A stretch of 37,574 nt of DNA from Peptoniphilus timonensis JC401 (GCF_000312025.1 NZ_HE978593.1:610327-647900); one strand, 5' to 3'. Positions 8,553 through 18,146 are shown, counted from the first letter of the stretch. Notes: generated by a model not told the origin, from the letters alone. Made by a program: numbers and translations.

Positions 8553-9458
8553 AGTAATTCTCCTTTCAGTAGATCACCTTGAGTGTATCCATTTTCTTGC
8601 ATCTCATTTATAATATCGTCTCTAATTTTCCACCAGGAAGTATTCCAGTTGCAGAAAAGAGAGTCTTCATAAGGTGCTCTTCCTATTATTCTTTCAACTA
8701 TTATATCATCTTTGAGATTTCTTAAAAAGAGTATAACTTTTTTCTTGTAATCTTCTAAAGAAATTGGTTCTATTTCTCCCTTTTCATACATATTACCAAG
8801 AGCTGTTCCCTTTAGGATATAAAGAGCATGAATTTTGACTTCATCAATGCCAAGCACATTTAAAATTTTTGCACATTCTATGATATCTAAATCATCATCC
8901 CATGGTAAGCCAATGATTATGTGAGTGCAAACATTTAAATTTCTTTTTTTTAGTTTTTAAAGCTGCATCAATAAATTCAGCAAGTCTATGTCCCCTATTT
9001 AATTTTTTTAAGCTGTGATAATTAGGAGTTTGGAGTCCAATTTCAAGAGTCACAAAGTAATTCTTACTCAATTCTTCTAAATAATCTAAATGAGCCTTTG
9101 GAAGATAGTCTGGTCTAGTAGAAATGCTAAGACCAACCACATCTTCTATTAAGGATTCTTCAATTACTCTTTTGAAATCATCAAAGGGCATGTAGGTATT
9201 GGTGAAATTTTGAAAATAAGCAATGAATTTCTTTGCCTTATATTTCTTCCTAATGTGGTCCATATTCTTCAGAAGTTGTTCTCTAACAGTGCCTTCACTA
9301 TTTTCAAAACTTCCGCCTTCTTCGCCACAAAAAATGCATCCACCAAATCCACAAGTTCCATCTCTATTTGGACAAGTTAAATCAAGTTTAACTGGAAGCT
9401 TATAGACTTTTTCGCCAAACTTGTCTTTTAAAAAATCCGAATACTTTCTATAAGTCAT
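8549..9458 (-). CDS. YtqA/YhcC-family radical SAM protein (one-base frameshift at 8944-8951)
   Basis: This is a TIGR01212-type radical SAM protein, 302 residues after one base is removed. The cluster motif has Cys29, Cys41 and Cys44 in CPNRDGTCGFGGCIFC, and GLSISTRPDYL and EIGLQTPN follow as in this family. The frame breaks in a T8 run (minus A8). With seven A the protein reads TKKRNLNVCTHIIIGLPWDDD and continues without stops through WNTSWWKIRD to the end. The substrate of the family is not established; homologues are linked to tRNA thiolation or methylthiolation pathways. It starts nine bases after the DUF1292 gene with only a weak ribosome-binding site and overlaps the next gene. Confidence 0.88.
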
Positions 9459-9466
9459 ATAGAAAA

Positions 9467-9802
9467 TTATTCTTCTTCGTCGTCAAAAATTTCTTCGAAA
9501 GTCTTTGAAACTTTTTCAAATCCTTCTTCACTTTCAATTGTATCAAGTTCAACTTCTTCTTCGTTTATTTCCTTGTACTTATAAATAAATACATCTTCGC
9601 CATCTTCTTCATTTTCTGGAAGAAGTGCAATATATTCATTTCCTTCACATTCAAAGATTCCAAGGACTATACATACCATTTCACTATCATCTTCTAATGT
9701 AAGAGTTAGAGTTTGGTATCCTTCTTCGTGATCATGATCGTGTCCACAACCACATTCACAGTTTTCATCGTGTTGGTGTAGGTTTTTTTCTTCGTTATTC
9801 AT
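9467..9802 (-). CDS. DUF1292 protein with His/Cys-rich N-terminus
   Basis: The 111-residue acidic protein has a DUF1292 core (TLTLEDDSEMVCIVLGIFE through EYIALLPE and DVFIYKYKE), a small Firmicute domain of unknown function. Residues 9-28 are an added segment, HQHDENCECGCGHDHDHEEG, with six His and three Cys. This looks like a soft-metal binding site or store. GGAGG lies seven bases before the ATG. It sits between pepD and the radical SAM gene on the same strand. The metal role is inferred from composition only. Confidence 0.85.
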   Translation of the reverse strand: MNNEEKNLHQHDENCECGCGHDHDHEEGYQTLTLTLEDDSEMVCIVLGIFECEGNEYIALLPENEEDGEDVFIYKYKEINEEEVELDTIESEEGFEKVSKTFEEIFDDEEE

Positions 9803-9815
9803 ATTTCCTCCAAAT

Positions 9816-11270
9816 TTATTTTAATTTTTCTAATATTTTTATTAAGAAATCAAATACTCTTTCAGTTGAAGAAATAGAAAGATGTTCGCCAGGTGCGTGA
9901 ACTCCCTTCATATTTGGTCCAATAGAAAGCATATCTATATCCCCTATTGTTTCAACAAAAATTCCACATTCAAGTCCAGCATGAATTGCTTCAAGCTTAA
10001 AATCTTTTCCGCTTACTTCTTTGTAAGCTTCCTTTGCTACTTCTCTTAATGGAGAATTTTCTTTATATTCCCATGCAGGATATTTTGCAATAATTTCTAC
10101 TTCTGCTCCAAAGGTTTTTGCAGCAATTTTATTTACACTTCCTATATATTCCTTGTGAGAAGATACAGAAGATCTTATATTTGAAATGATATTTACACTA
10201 TCTTCTTTATTTTCAATTACCCCAACATTTACAGATGTTTCTACTAATCCGTGAATGTTTTTACTCATTGAAATAACACCATTTGGCAATAAATTTAAAA
10301 GATTAATAATTCTATCTCTCAAATCACTTGTAAAAGCTTTTTCAAAGGACCCTTTGGATTTTTCAAAGTTTATCCTAACATCAGGATCAACTTTTCCAAG
10401 TTCAGTTACAAATTCCGAATTTAATTCTACAATTAAATCTTGAACTTCTTTTATGTCTTCTTCTTTTACAGCAACTAGTGCTCTTGCATATCTTGGAATG
10501 GCATTTGGTTTTGCTCCACCTTCAATTTCAATTAAATCACCATCAACTGTTTGGAACAATCTATAAAGACTTCTTCCCAAGATTTTGACAGCATTTCCAA
10601 GACCAACTTGAATTTCTTGTCCAGAGTGTCCACCTTTTAATCCATTTACAATAACTTCATAAAGATTTTTATCTTTATCAAGTTCTTTATATTCTTTTTT
10701 TAACTTAATGAGGTCTCTTTCTGCTCCTGCACAAGAAATGCATCCAACACCTTCAGTTTCAGAATCAATATTTAATAATCTCTTAGAAGTAACCATTCCC
10801 TTTTCAAGATTTCCAGCACCAGTCATTCCACTTTCTTCATTAACTGTGAAAAGTGCTTCAATCTTTGGATGTTTGTAGTCGCTAGATTCTAAAAGAGCAA
10901 GTGTCATTGCAACAGCAATTCCATTATCTGCACCAAGAGTTGTTTTACGAGCTATTATATAGTCGCCATCTATTTCATATTTTATTGGATCTTTTGAAAA
11001 ATCAATACTACATTCAGGAGTTTTTTCACAAACCATGTCCATGTGACCTTGTAAAATTATACTGTCTACATCTTCATAGCCTTCTGTAGCTTCTTTAACT
11101 ATTACAACGTTACCAATTGCATCAGTTCTATATTCCAAATTGTGATCTTTTGCAAAAGAAACTAAATAATCTCTTATTTTTTCTTCTTCACAAGAACATC
11201 TAGGAATTTTTGTCAATTTATCAAAATAATAAAAAGTTCTATTCTCTAATAAGCTATCTTTTTTTTCCAT
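9816..11270 (-). CDS. pepD: Aminoacyl-histidine dipeptidase (cytosolic M20C)
   Basis: PepD is a zinc metallopeptidase that hydrolyses dipeptides, including Xaa-His, in the cytosol. The 484 residues show the M20C layout: GHMDMV with His76 and Asp78, LGADNGIAVA with the bridging Asp, NEESGMTGA with the catalytic and metal-binding glutamates, DSETEG, and a late IHAGLECG. The central lid/dimerisation domain (GLKGGHSGQEI) is intact. The start has AGGAGGT just upstream. A TATAAT at 11288-11293 (minus) suggests its own promoter, so it probably heads the block running down to 8033. Confidence 0.95.
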   Translation of the reverse strand: MEKKDSLLENRTFYYFDKLTKIPRCSCEEEKIRDYLVSFAKDHNLEYRTDAIGNVVIVKEATEGYEDVDSIILQGHMDMVCEKTPECSIDFSKDPIKYEIDGDYIIARKTTLGADNGIAVAMTLALLESSDYKHPKIEALFTVNEESGMTGAGNLEKGMVTSKRLLNIDSETEGVGCISCAGAERDLIKLKKEYKELDKDKNLYEVIVNGLKGGHSGQEIQVGLGNAVKILGRSLYRLFQTVDGDLIEIEGGAKPNAIPRYARALVAVKEEDIKEVQDLIVELNSEFVTELGKVDPDVRINFEKSKGSFEKAFTSDLRDRIINLLNLLPNGVISMSKNIHGLVETSVNVGVIENKEDSVNIISNIRSSVSSHKEYIGSVNKIAAKTFGAEVEIIAKYPAWEYKENSPLREVAKEAYKEVSGKDFKLEAIHAGLECGIFVETIGDIDMLSIGPNMKGVHAPGEHLSISSTERVFDFLIKILEKLK

Positions 11271-11318
11271 TTAAACCTCCTAGGTCTATTATACATAAGA
11301 ACTAATAATAATTACAGT

Positions 11319-12650
11319 TTAAAAAGTATAATTGTCTCTAAATATTTTCATCATTTTTCCTGTAGTTTGGGCATCAGACTTGTCAATTTCACAAATTACT
11401 GATCTAAATTTATTTAGAGAAGTATCCATTAAAAAGTCTACAGAAGGTTTTTTTCTAAATTCATCAAGCACAAGGGATAATGATTCTATTTCAAAATCAT
11501 CGCACTCTTCTTTAGTAATATTCTTATTTTCACAAACTTGTCTAAGCTCACAGCTATATTCATATCTCACAAAAATAATAAATTCTGTAAAAATCTCACT
11601 ATAAGATTCTTGTGTCATTCTCTTTAAAATTTTAAATAAAACATTCCAATCCAAGTCACGATTTAGAACATTTCCCAAAACTTCTGTCAGTCCTCTTGAA
11701 AAATTGTCATAATATTTAGGATCTTTTTGAAATACTATATATTCTTCAAAGTCCATTTCATTTCCAGAAACAGAATTCACCTTGTTAATTAAATTTATAA
11801 AATTTTCTCCATAACTTAAATCCTTATTTTTAGATGATTTCATAAATAAAAAATCAACAACAATATCTGTTATAATTCTTATATTTATAAAAATACCTAA
11901 TTCTTCGTGGATTTTTGTTGTAAAAACGTCGTGAAGAATTTTTGATAAAAGTTTTTTTAGTTGACTTTCTGCAGAAATAGTCTCAGAAGCATCTTGTTTT
12001 TTTACATGGTCGTACAAAATCATAAGTTGCTTGTCAATCATCTTCAAATTGTCATTGATTGAATTCATTATTTCTCTAAAAAAACCTTCAGTTATAATGT
12101 AATTGTAATTTTTGTAAAGAAGCTTGTGATCAATTTCACCCCAAAATACATTTACAAAAGATTTGATTTGTAGCTCGAAACAGTAAATATAAGACCCTGT
12201 GTCATATTCTCCATCGAGCTTATACATTGTGAAACCATTTGCAAGTGTTTGAGGTTGAGGGTCATCAAGCTTTAGACTAATCTTTTTGTTTTTATTAGAC
12301 TTATAATAACCTCTATCTGATTTTATCGTGAAATCTTCAATTATTTTTTTGTACAAATCTTCTTCATCTTTTATGAAACGACATTCAACTCTAATGCCAA
12401 CTAAATCTTGAATGTAATTAAATCCACTAACAGGATCAGGAAACCTCATGAAAAAATTTCTTCTAATTAGTTTTTCACGAAGAGATTCCTGTGTCTTGAT
12501 TCTAGTGGTAATATTAGTAAGTCTATCATCACCGATAAATAAATCTGTAAAATACTTTTTAAGCTCTTTATTAACTCCCGCTAATTCAATTTTGTGATAA
12601 TCAAAAAGATTCATTACATCATCGATGTAATTAAAAAGCTCAAGTTTCAT
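11319..12650 (-). CDS. Divergent RelA/SpoT-domain nucleotide pyrophosphokinase
   Basis: The 443-residue protein has a RelA/SpoT-type synthetase domain at its N-terminus but no HD hydrolase, TGS or ACT domain. It has RIKTQESLREKLIRR (basic nucleotide-binding residues), QDLVGIRVECRF with the metal aspartate Asp82, and FELQIKSF with Glu159 followed by DHKLLYK. The usual acceptor loop NGYxSxH is instead NGFTMYKLDG, so the canonical His is absent. The C-terminal 230 residues are helical and unrecognised. It could make (p)ppGpp or pyrophosphorylate another nucleotide. It lies seven bases after the parvulin gene with AGGTG ahead, so the two form an operon. Confidence 0.8.
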   Translation of the reverse strand: MKLELFNYIDDVMNLFDYHKIELAGVNKELKKYFTDLFIGDDRLTNITTRIKTQESLREKLIRRNFFMRFPDPVSGFNYIQDLVGIRVECRFIKDEEDLYKKIIEDFTIKSDRGYYKSNKNKKISLKLDDPQPQTLANGFTMYKLDGEYDTGSYIYCFELQIKSFVNVFWGEIDHKLLYKNYNYIITEGFFREIMNSINDNLKMIDKQLMILYDHVKKQDASETISAESQLKKLLSKILHDVFTTKIHEELGIFINIRIITDIVVDFLFMKSSKNKDLSYGENFINLINKVNSVSGNEMDFEEYIVFQKDPKYYDNFSRGLTEVLGNVLNRDLDWNVLFKILKRMTQESYSEIFTEFIIFVRYEYSCELRQVCENKNITKEECDDFEIESLSLVLDEFRKKPSVDFLMDTSLNKFRSVICEIDKSDAQTTGKMMKIFRDNYTF

Positions 12651-12657
12651 AATTCAC

Positions 12658-13407
12658 CTAAATATTCATTTTTACTTCGTATTTATCTTTTAATTCTGTG
12701 ATTTTTTCGTTATAAATTTCTTGTTCTTTTTGTCTTCTCACTTGTGCAGCAATTTTATCTTTTACTTCATCAAAAGAAAGTTTCTTTGCATCATTTTTTT
12801 GATTAATTTTTATAATGTGATAGCCAAATTGAGTCTTAACAGGCTCTGTAATTGTTCCAACTTCATTTTCAAAAACAGCATCTTCAAATTCTTTTACCAT
12901 TTGTCCTTTTGTGAAAGTTCCAAGATTTCCACCTTTTTCCTTTGATGGACAAGTTGAACATTCTTTAGCAAGTTCTTCAAAGTTTTCTCCATTTTGGATT
13001 TTTTCATAAATTTCTCTTGCCTTGTCTTCTTCTTCAACTAATATGTGAGATGCATCTGCAGATTCTGGTTGTATGAAGGCTTCTTTATTTTCTTCATAGA
13101 ATTTTTTTATATCTTCATCAGTAACTTCAGCAGTAGCAAGAAGTTTTCCAAGTGCATAAGTTTTAAGCATGCTTTCCTTAGTTTTTTCTACAACTTGTAA
13201 AAATTCATCATCTTTATCCATGCCCTTTTCCATTGCATCTTCATATAATAAGGCTTGATAAACAAGTTCATTTACTACATCTTTATTTAATTCTTCTCCG
13301 CCAAAATATTGTTTTAATTGTGGATTTAGGGAGTCAATAAATAAGTTGTAGTCAACCCCTGTTATTTTCTTGCCATTTACTTCTGCTAAAATTTTATCTT
13401 TATCCAT
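12658..13407 (-). CDS. Cytosolic parvulin-type peptidyl-prolyl isomerase
   Basis: The 249-residue PrsA/SurA-like foldase catalyses cis-trans isomerisation at proline. A SurA-N-like helical domain (about residues 5-100) is followed by a rotamase domain with ASHILV, GGNLGTF and FGYHIIKI. No signal peptide or lipobox is present, so it differs from exported PrsA and should act in the cytosol. Such soluble versions are common in anaerobic Clostridia. GGAGGT lies six bases before the ATG. It heads an operon with the RelA/SpoT-like gene. Confidence 0.9.
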   Translation of the reverse strand: MDKDKILAEVNGKKITGVDYNLFIDSLNPQLKQYFGGEELNKDVVNELVYQALLYEDAMEKGMDKDDEFLQVVEKTKESMLKTYALGKLLATAEVTDEDIKKFYEENKEAFIQPESADASHILVEEEDKAREIYEKIQNGENFEELAKECSTCPSKEKGGNLGTFTKGQMVKEFEDAVFENEVGTITEPVKTQFGYHIIKINQKNDAKKLSFDEVKDKIAAQVRRQKEQEIYNEKITELKDKYEVKMNI

Positions 13408-13480
13408 TATTACCTCCGTAATTTATCTCGAATAATATCTTTTCTATAAGTATGTTAACATTTGAATATTATTTTTTCAA

Positions 13481-14212
13481 CTAATATGAGCTTTCATATT
13501 TAGCAGATACTCTCGCATAAATTTGTCTTTCATCTCGACTTTTAAAGAAGAAATAAAAATCAAAATTATCCTTGTAAACATCAATTATTATTTCATCATC
13601 TACTATTATTTCTTTCATATAATTTATATTTATTTCACTAAAATTTATATCAGAAAATTTACTTGGCAAGGCCTCATAAATAAGTTCAAGATATACGCTG
13701 TTATTAACATGATCATTAAAATCAATATCTCTTCTAAGAGCTTTATAGTAAAATCTATTTATAGGGTCTAAGTTTTCTGGTTCATTTACCCTTTTTATGT
13801 TTTTAAAAAATTTATTTTCACAAACTCCATATGCATTTGCTATATCTTCTGGAATTCTACTTGCTTTTCTCTTTTCCAAATCAATTAATAAAAATATAGA
13901 TGATGCTTCCAAGATTTTTTCATTACCAGCATAAATTTCAAATTCACGAAAGGCATTTATATTTCTAAAACCACTTGCCCAAGTCTTTACTTTAATTTTT
14001 TCAAAGGATTTTGCTTTTCTAAAAAATCTTATCTTCCACTTATAAATCATCCAAGTATATCCTTTTGAAAGCAAATACTCATTAGATAGTCCACAATCTA
14101 TTGAATGATAATTTGAAGTTTCAATTAAGTATCCAATAATATTATTTGTTGTAAGTTCTCCATCTTTACACAGAAAATCTCTTACAGTATATTCTTTACA
14201 AAAAATGCTCAT
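13481..14212 (-). CDS. Acyl-ACP thioesterase (FatA/FatB-like)
   Basis: This enzyme releases fatty acids from acyl carrier protein. The double hot-dog fold is recognisable from RDFLCKDGELTTNN, the central WxSGF-type segment TWASGFRNINAFREFEIY, and the second-domain motif DFNDHVNNSVYLE, which holds the Asp/Asn/His catalytic set. The start is taken at 14212: GGAGGTAGAT precedes it, whereas the ATG at 14224 is itself part of that ribosome-binding region. The protein is 243 residues, normal for bacterial members. It is divergent from glmS. It may supply free fatty acids or tune acyl chain length. Confidence 0.9.
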   Translation of the reverse strand: MSIFCKEYTVRDFLCKDGELTTNNIIGYLIETSNYHSIDCGLSNEYLLSKGYTWMIYKWKIRFFRKAKSFEKIKVKTWASGFRNINAFREFEIYAGNEKILEASSIFLLIDLEKRKASRIPEDIANAYGVCENKFFKNIKRVNEPENLDPINRFYYKALRRDIDFNDHVNNSVYLELIYEALPSKFSDINFSEININYMKEIIVDDEIIIDVYKDNFDFYFFFKSRDERQIYARVSAKYESSY

Positions 14213-14283
14213 ATCTACCTCCATTACAATTTTAACATAATTCTATATCTAAATTCCTCATATAATCCAAGCTTCTTTATAAG

Positions 14284-14312
14284 TTTACATTAAATAGACA
14301 GTATGATAAAAT
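14284..14312 (+). promoter_or_regulatory. Sigma-A type promoter for glmS
   Basis: TTTACA, 17 bases, TAAAAT. Transcription would begin near 14319, about 20 bases upstream of the ribozyme cleavage site, which fits known glmS leaders. Confidence 0.6.
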
Positions 14313-14338
14313 CAACTGAAAGAGACAAAAATAATCTA

Positions 14339-14462
14339 AGCGCCTGATCCTATTTGGATGACGAGGAATGGAGTTATCGAAAATCGGCGGATGCTCCAAA
14401 GGTTTCACAGCCTAAACATTTTACAAAAAATAAAAGTAATTTTATAACAAAATAAATGTAGT
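14339..14462 (+). ncRNA. glmS ribozyme: glmS ribozyme/riboswitch (glucosamine-6-phosphate)
   Basis: The leader shows the conserved core: AGCGCCTG at 14339-14346, GACGAGG at 14360-14366, then TTATCGAAAATCGGCGGATG followed by CTCC. GCGCC can pair with the GGCG segment as in the pseudoknotted core. Self-cleavage is expected between A14339 and G14340 when glucosamine-6-phosphate binds. This triggers mRNA decay and feedback control of GlmS. A short P3-like AGG/CCT hairpin follows; the distal P3/P4 part is AT-rich and its 3' limit is approximate. Its place 29 bases before the glmS start is as expected. Confidence 0.93.
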
Positions 14463-14491
14463 GAGTCTCTAAAATATTTGGAGGTAGAAAT

Positions 14492-16319
14492 ATGTGCGGA
14501 ATAGTTGGATATATTGGAAAAAATAATGCAACGAAATTAGTACTAGAAGGTCTAAAAAAATTAGAATATAGAGGCTATGACTCTGCTGGACTTTCTTTTA
14601 TAAAAGATAATAAATTAGAAACATTTAAAAAGAAGGGCCGTATAAAGGTCCTAGAAGATTCTTTTGATCAAGATGAATACGCATCAAAGGTTTGTATTGG
14701 TCACACAAGATGGGCAACTCATGGTGAACCTAATGAAATAAATGCTCATCCTCATTTAAGTACAGATAAAAAAATTTCTGTGGTACACAATGGAATTATT
14801 GAAAATTATTTGGAACTTAGAAATCAATTAATAAAAAAAGGACATAAATTCCTTTCACAAACTGATACAGAAGTGATTCCAAATCTTATTTCTGATAATT
14901 ACAATGGAGATATTCTAGAAGCTGTTTTTAAATCAACTGATATTTTATCAGGTGCTTATAGCCTTGGAATCATAGATGAAAATGAAGCAAATAGACTTAT
15001 CGCTGTTAGAAATTCTTCTCCACTTCTTTTTGCAATTTGTGATGACGGATATTTCATAGCCAGTGATATAACTTCTGTTATAGAACACACTGATAAAATA
15101 ATTTATCTTGAAGATGGTGATATTGTCGATATGAGAGAAGATTCTTACACTATTTACGACAAAAATCACAATAAAGTCGAAAGAGAAATTACTAAAGTTG
15201 AAATTTCTGCATCAGATGCATCAAAGGAAGGTTACGATCACTTCTTAATTAAAGAAATTCACGAACAACCTTCTATTTTAAAAGAAGTTATTTCTATTAA
15301 ACACAATGATTATAATATTAATCTTCCAAGCGAAGGAAGTTTATCACTAGAAGAACTTAAAAAAATAGATAAAATTTTTTGTAACAGCTTGTGGAACTGC
15401 TTTCCACGCAGGTGAAGCTGGTAAATATGCCATAGAAAATCTTGCAAAAATCCCTGTAATTTCTGAAATTGCATCTGAATTTAGATATAAAAATATGTTT
15501 TTAGATGACAAGTCCCTTGTAATCTTTGTGTCCCAATCAGGTGAAACAGCTGATACTCTTGCAGCACTAAGAGAAGCAAAATCACTTGGAGCAAAGACTC
15601 TTGCAGTAACAAATGTTGTTGGATCATCTATTTCAAGAGAAGCAGATAAGGTCATATATTGTTATGCTGGACCAGAAATATCTGTAGCATCAACTAAGGC
15701 ATACACAACTCAAGTTATTTCACTTTACTTCTTGGCAATGGATATTGCTCTTAAATTAAATAAAATTTCTCAAGATGAAGTAAAAGATATAATAAAAAAT
15801 ATGGAAAAACTTCCAGACCAAATTGAAGAAATTTTAAAACACAAAGAAGAATTTAAAGAAATTGCAGATTCTATCAAAAATTCAAAGTCAATTTTCTACA
15901 CTGGAAGATCTCTTGACTATATAACTGCAAAAGAAGGCGCCTTAAAGCTAAAGGAAATTTCTTACATTCATACAGAAGCCTTCCCTTCTGGCGAATTAAA
16001 ACATGGATCAATTGCTCTTATAGAAGAAGGTACTCCAGTTATATCAGTTGCTCTTCACAGCAAAATATTAGATAAAACTGTATCTAATAACCAAGAACTA
16101 ATTGCCAGAGGAGCAAAAGTCATTTCTATAGCTCAAGAAGGAAATGAATTCGTAAAAGACTCATCAGATGAGATAATAGAAATTCCGAAGACAATTGATT
16201 TATTGACACCACTTCTTGCAGTAATACCTGAACAAGTAATTGCTTATTACACTTCTGTATTACTTGGAAATGATGTAGACAAACCTAGAAACTTAGCAAA
16301 ATCAGTAACTGTTGAATAA
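14492..16319 (+). CDS. glmS: Glutamine-fructose-6-phosphate aminotransferase (one-base frameshift at 15375-15380)
   Basis: GlmS makes glucosamine-6-phosphate from fructose-6-phosphate and glutamine, the entry to cell-wall amino sugars. The N-terminal glutaminase begins MCGIVGYIG with Cys2 as nucleophile and has GHTRWATHGEP. The C-terminal half has two SIS domains (SQSGETADT; FYTGRSLDY) and ends in NLAKSVTVE. The frame breaks at T6 (15375-15380). With five T it reads KIFVTACGTAFHAGEAGKY and gives exactly 608 residues, a typical GlmS length. As this enzyme is normally essential, a sequencing error is likeliest. Transcription is under the glmS ribozyme and ends at a strong terminator. Confidence 0.96.
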
Positions 16320-16323
16320 ATAA

Positions 16324-16348
16324 AGGCTGCCGATGGGCAGCTTTTTTA
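16324..16348 (+). terminator. Terminator after glmS
   Basis: GCTGCC/GGCAGC stem with a four-base loop, followed by TTTTTT. It is a textbook rho-independent terminator. Confidence 0.95.
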
Positions 16349-16399
16349 GATTTTATTTTTATTTTTTGGGGTATAAAATTTAAAATGGAGTTGAATTAT

Positions 16400-17647
16400 A
16401 TGATTGATTACATATACCTTTTATTAGCCCTTGTGGCAATGTATTTTTCCTATTTATTTACCCTAATTGAGAATGCCTACTTGGCCCTTGGCTCTGTAAA
16501 ACTTTCAAAATTAGAAGACTTAGAAGTAAAGAATATTTCCATTATTAAAAAACTTGTAAAAAAAGAAAATATTTATTCTTCTACATTAATCTTAGATTAT
16601 TTTTCCAACTCACTTGCAATAATTTTTACTAGTATCTTCTTTTATAAGATATTGGGAAATCTCGGCATAGTTCTTGGAGTTTTAATATCCACAATTAGTG
16701 TAATAATTATTGGGGAAAGTTTGCCAAGAAATTTAGGCAAAAAAAATTATGAGGAAATTGTTCCAAAATATGCTAAATTTTTAAATTTTTTTATTGCTTT
16801 TTTGAGACCTTTTTCACTTTTCATAACTTTTTTATCCCAATCGATTATTAAAGTTGTTATAAAAGATAGAGATTACAAAGCACCACTAATAACTGAAGAT
16901 GATTTAATCGATGCTATGGATTTGGGTATGGAAGAAGGAATCATAAATGAAAATGAGTCTAAGATGATTCAAAATGTTATTGATTTTAAGGACAATTATG
17001 CTAAGGACATTATGACTCCGAGAACAGATATTGTTGCTATTGAAATTGATGACTCCTATGAAGACATTATCAAAAAAATTTCTGAATATTCTTATTCCAG
17101 GATGCCAGTTTATGAAGATAATCTAGATAACATTGTTGGAATTTTAAATGTTAAAGATATTTTTCACATGGATAAATCAAAATCACTTGAAGAAAATAAA
17201 AATTTCTTTAAAAAACCTTTCTTTACCTTTGAATATAAACCAACAGGAACACTTTTCTCTGAAATGAGACAAAATAAATTATCTGTTGCCATTGTTACAG
17301 ATGAATATGGCGGAACAGAGGGCATGATAACTTTTGAAGATATTTTCGAAAAAATTGTGGGACAAATTTCTGACGAGTACGACACAGAAGAAGACGAAGA
17401 CATAATAACTGTCGCTCCAGGAAAATATTTAATAGACGCCTCAGTTAACATTGACGAAATAAACCAAAGATTTGGAACAGAACTTGAGTGTCAAGAATTT
17501 GATTCTCTCGGTGGATATATCATCGAAAATATAGATAGGTTTCCAAAATTAAATGAAGTAATAAAAATTGATGATTTAAATTTTACAATTATTAAAAAGA
17601 CAAAGAATAGAATAGAAAAAATACTTGTAGACTTTCCTAAAAAATAA
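16400..17647 (+). CDS. CNNM/CorC (HlyC) family membrane protein with CBS pair
   Basis: The family is linked to divalent cation (Mg2+/Co2+) efflux or homeostasis. About 120 N-terminal residues form the DUF21/CNNM membrane domain (LLLALVAMYFSYLFTLIE, then further hydrophobic helices with GESLPRNLGK). Next come two CBS domains (around DIMTPRTDIVAI to IVGILNVKDIF, and KLSVAIVTDEYGGTEGMIT). A C-terminal CorC/HlyC transporter-associated domain begins near GKYLIDASVNID. Start 16400 is preferred over the in-frame ATG at 16385, because GGAG nine bases upstream serves it. The product is 415 residues, a usual length. It has no clear partner in the window. Confidence 0.92.
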   Translation: MIDYIYLLLALVAMYFSYLFTLIENAYLALGSVKLSKLEDLEVKNISIIKKLVKKENIYSSTLILDYFSNSLAIIFTSIFFYKILGNLGIVLGVLISTISVIIIGESLPRNLGKKNYEEIVPKYAKFLNFFIAFLRPFSLFITFLSQSIIKVVIKDRDYKAPLITEDDLIDAMDLGMEEGIINENESKMIQNVIDFKDNYAKDIMTPRTDIVAIEIDDSYEDIIKKISEYSYSRMPVYEDNLDNIVGILNVKDIFHMDKSKSLEENKNFFKKPFFTFEYKPTGTLFSEMRQNKLSVAIVTDEYGGTEGMITFEDIFEKIVGQISDEYDTEEDEDIITVAPGKYLIDASVNIDEINQRFGTELECQEFDSLGGYIIENIDRFPKLNEVIKIDDLNFTIIKKTKNRIEKILVDFPKK

Positions 17648-17662
17648 ATGCAAGTAAAAAAT

Positions 17663-17694
17663 AAGAGATTCGCCATTGAATCTCTTTTCTTTTT
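17663..17694 (+). terminator. Terminator after the CNNM/CorC gene
   Basis: AAGAGATTC/GAATCTCTT perfect nine-base stem, six-base loop, then TTCTTTTT. Confidence 0.9.
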
Positions 17695-17713
17695 GCCTAT
17701 TTAATTTTAAGGA

Positions 17714-18073
17714 TCAGTTTTCATTTACTTCTACAACTTTAATATTGGAATTTTTCCAACTAGCTCTTTCTCCCAATCTTTCTACAATATCAATTAGAAG
17801 CTCATCTTCTTCAAGTTCTTCTCCCAAAGGAAGTACTCTTGTATCCATATCATGGGAAATCATCTCAACTTCTGGACCTAAATCTTTATGGACAATTACC
17901 CTATTTTTTAAGTTCATTAGCTCGTCATCATCTTCTACTTTTAAGTATCTTCCATCTTTTCTAGTATAGAAAAAAATATCTTGTCCATATTTTTCCCTAT
18001 AATAAATTATGTAAGTCTCACAAGAAAATTGAAAACTTCCAAGTGGACTAATGTCAAAAATTACTTTTTTCAT
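17714..18073 (-). CDS. Hypothetical protein, 119 aa
   Basis: Unrecognised. The product is soluble, with mixed strand/helix character and an acidic C-terminal third (GEELEEDELLIDIVERLGER). There are no cysteines beyond one near the N-terminus, no membrane segment and no signal peptide. AGGTGAGATA lies directly before the ATG and the frame is clean, so it is very likely a real gene. It stands alone on the minus strand after the SLH gene and converges on the CNNM gene. No function can be proposed. Confidence 0.75.
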   Translation of the reverse strand: MKKVIFDISPLGSFQFSCETYIIYYREKYGQDIFFYTRKDGRYLKVEDDDELMNLKNRVIVHKDLGPEVEMISHDMDTRVLPLGEELEEDELLIDIVERLGERASWKNSNIKVVEVNEN

Positions 18074-18146
18074 TATCTCACCTGGAAGTATTATATCATA
18101 AAATCTTGTATTTTATAATTTAATTAAACTTTTTGTAAAAATATTG

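Noticed and set aside
14492-16319. GlmS as two complementing half-proteins (glutaminase and isomerase)
   Set aside because: The break is inside the first SIS domain, not at the domain boundary, and the second half has no start signal. A one-base error explains it.
17676-17969. 97-residue plus-strand frame rich in serine
   Set aside because: It is antisense to the 119-residue hypothetical gene and its Ser-rich text is the complement of acidic codons. There is no ribosome-binding site.
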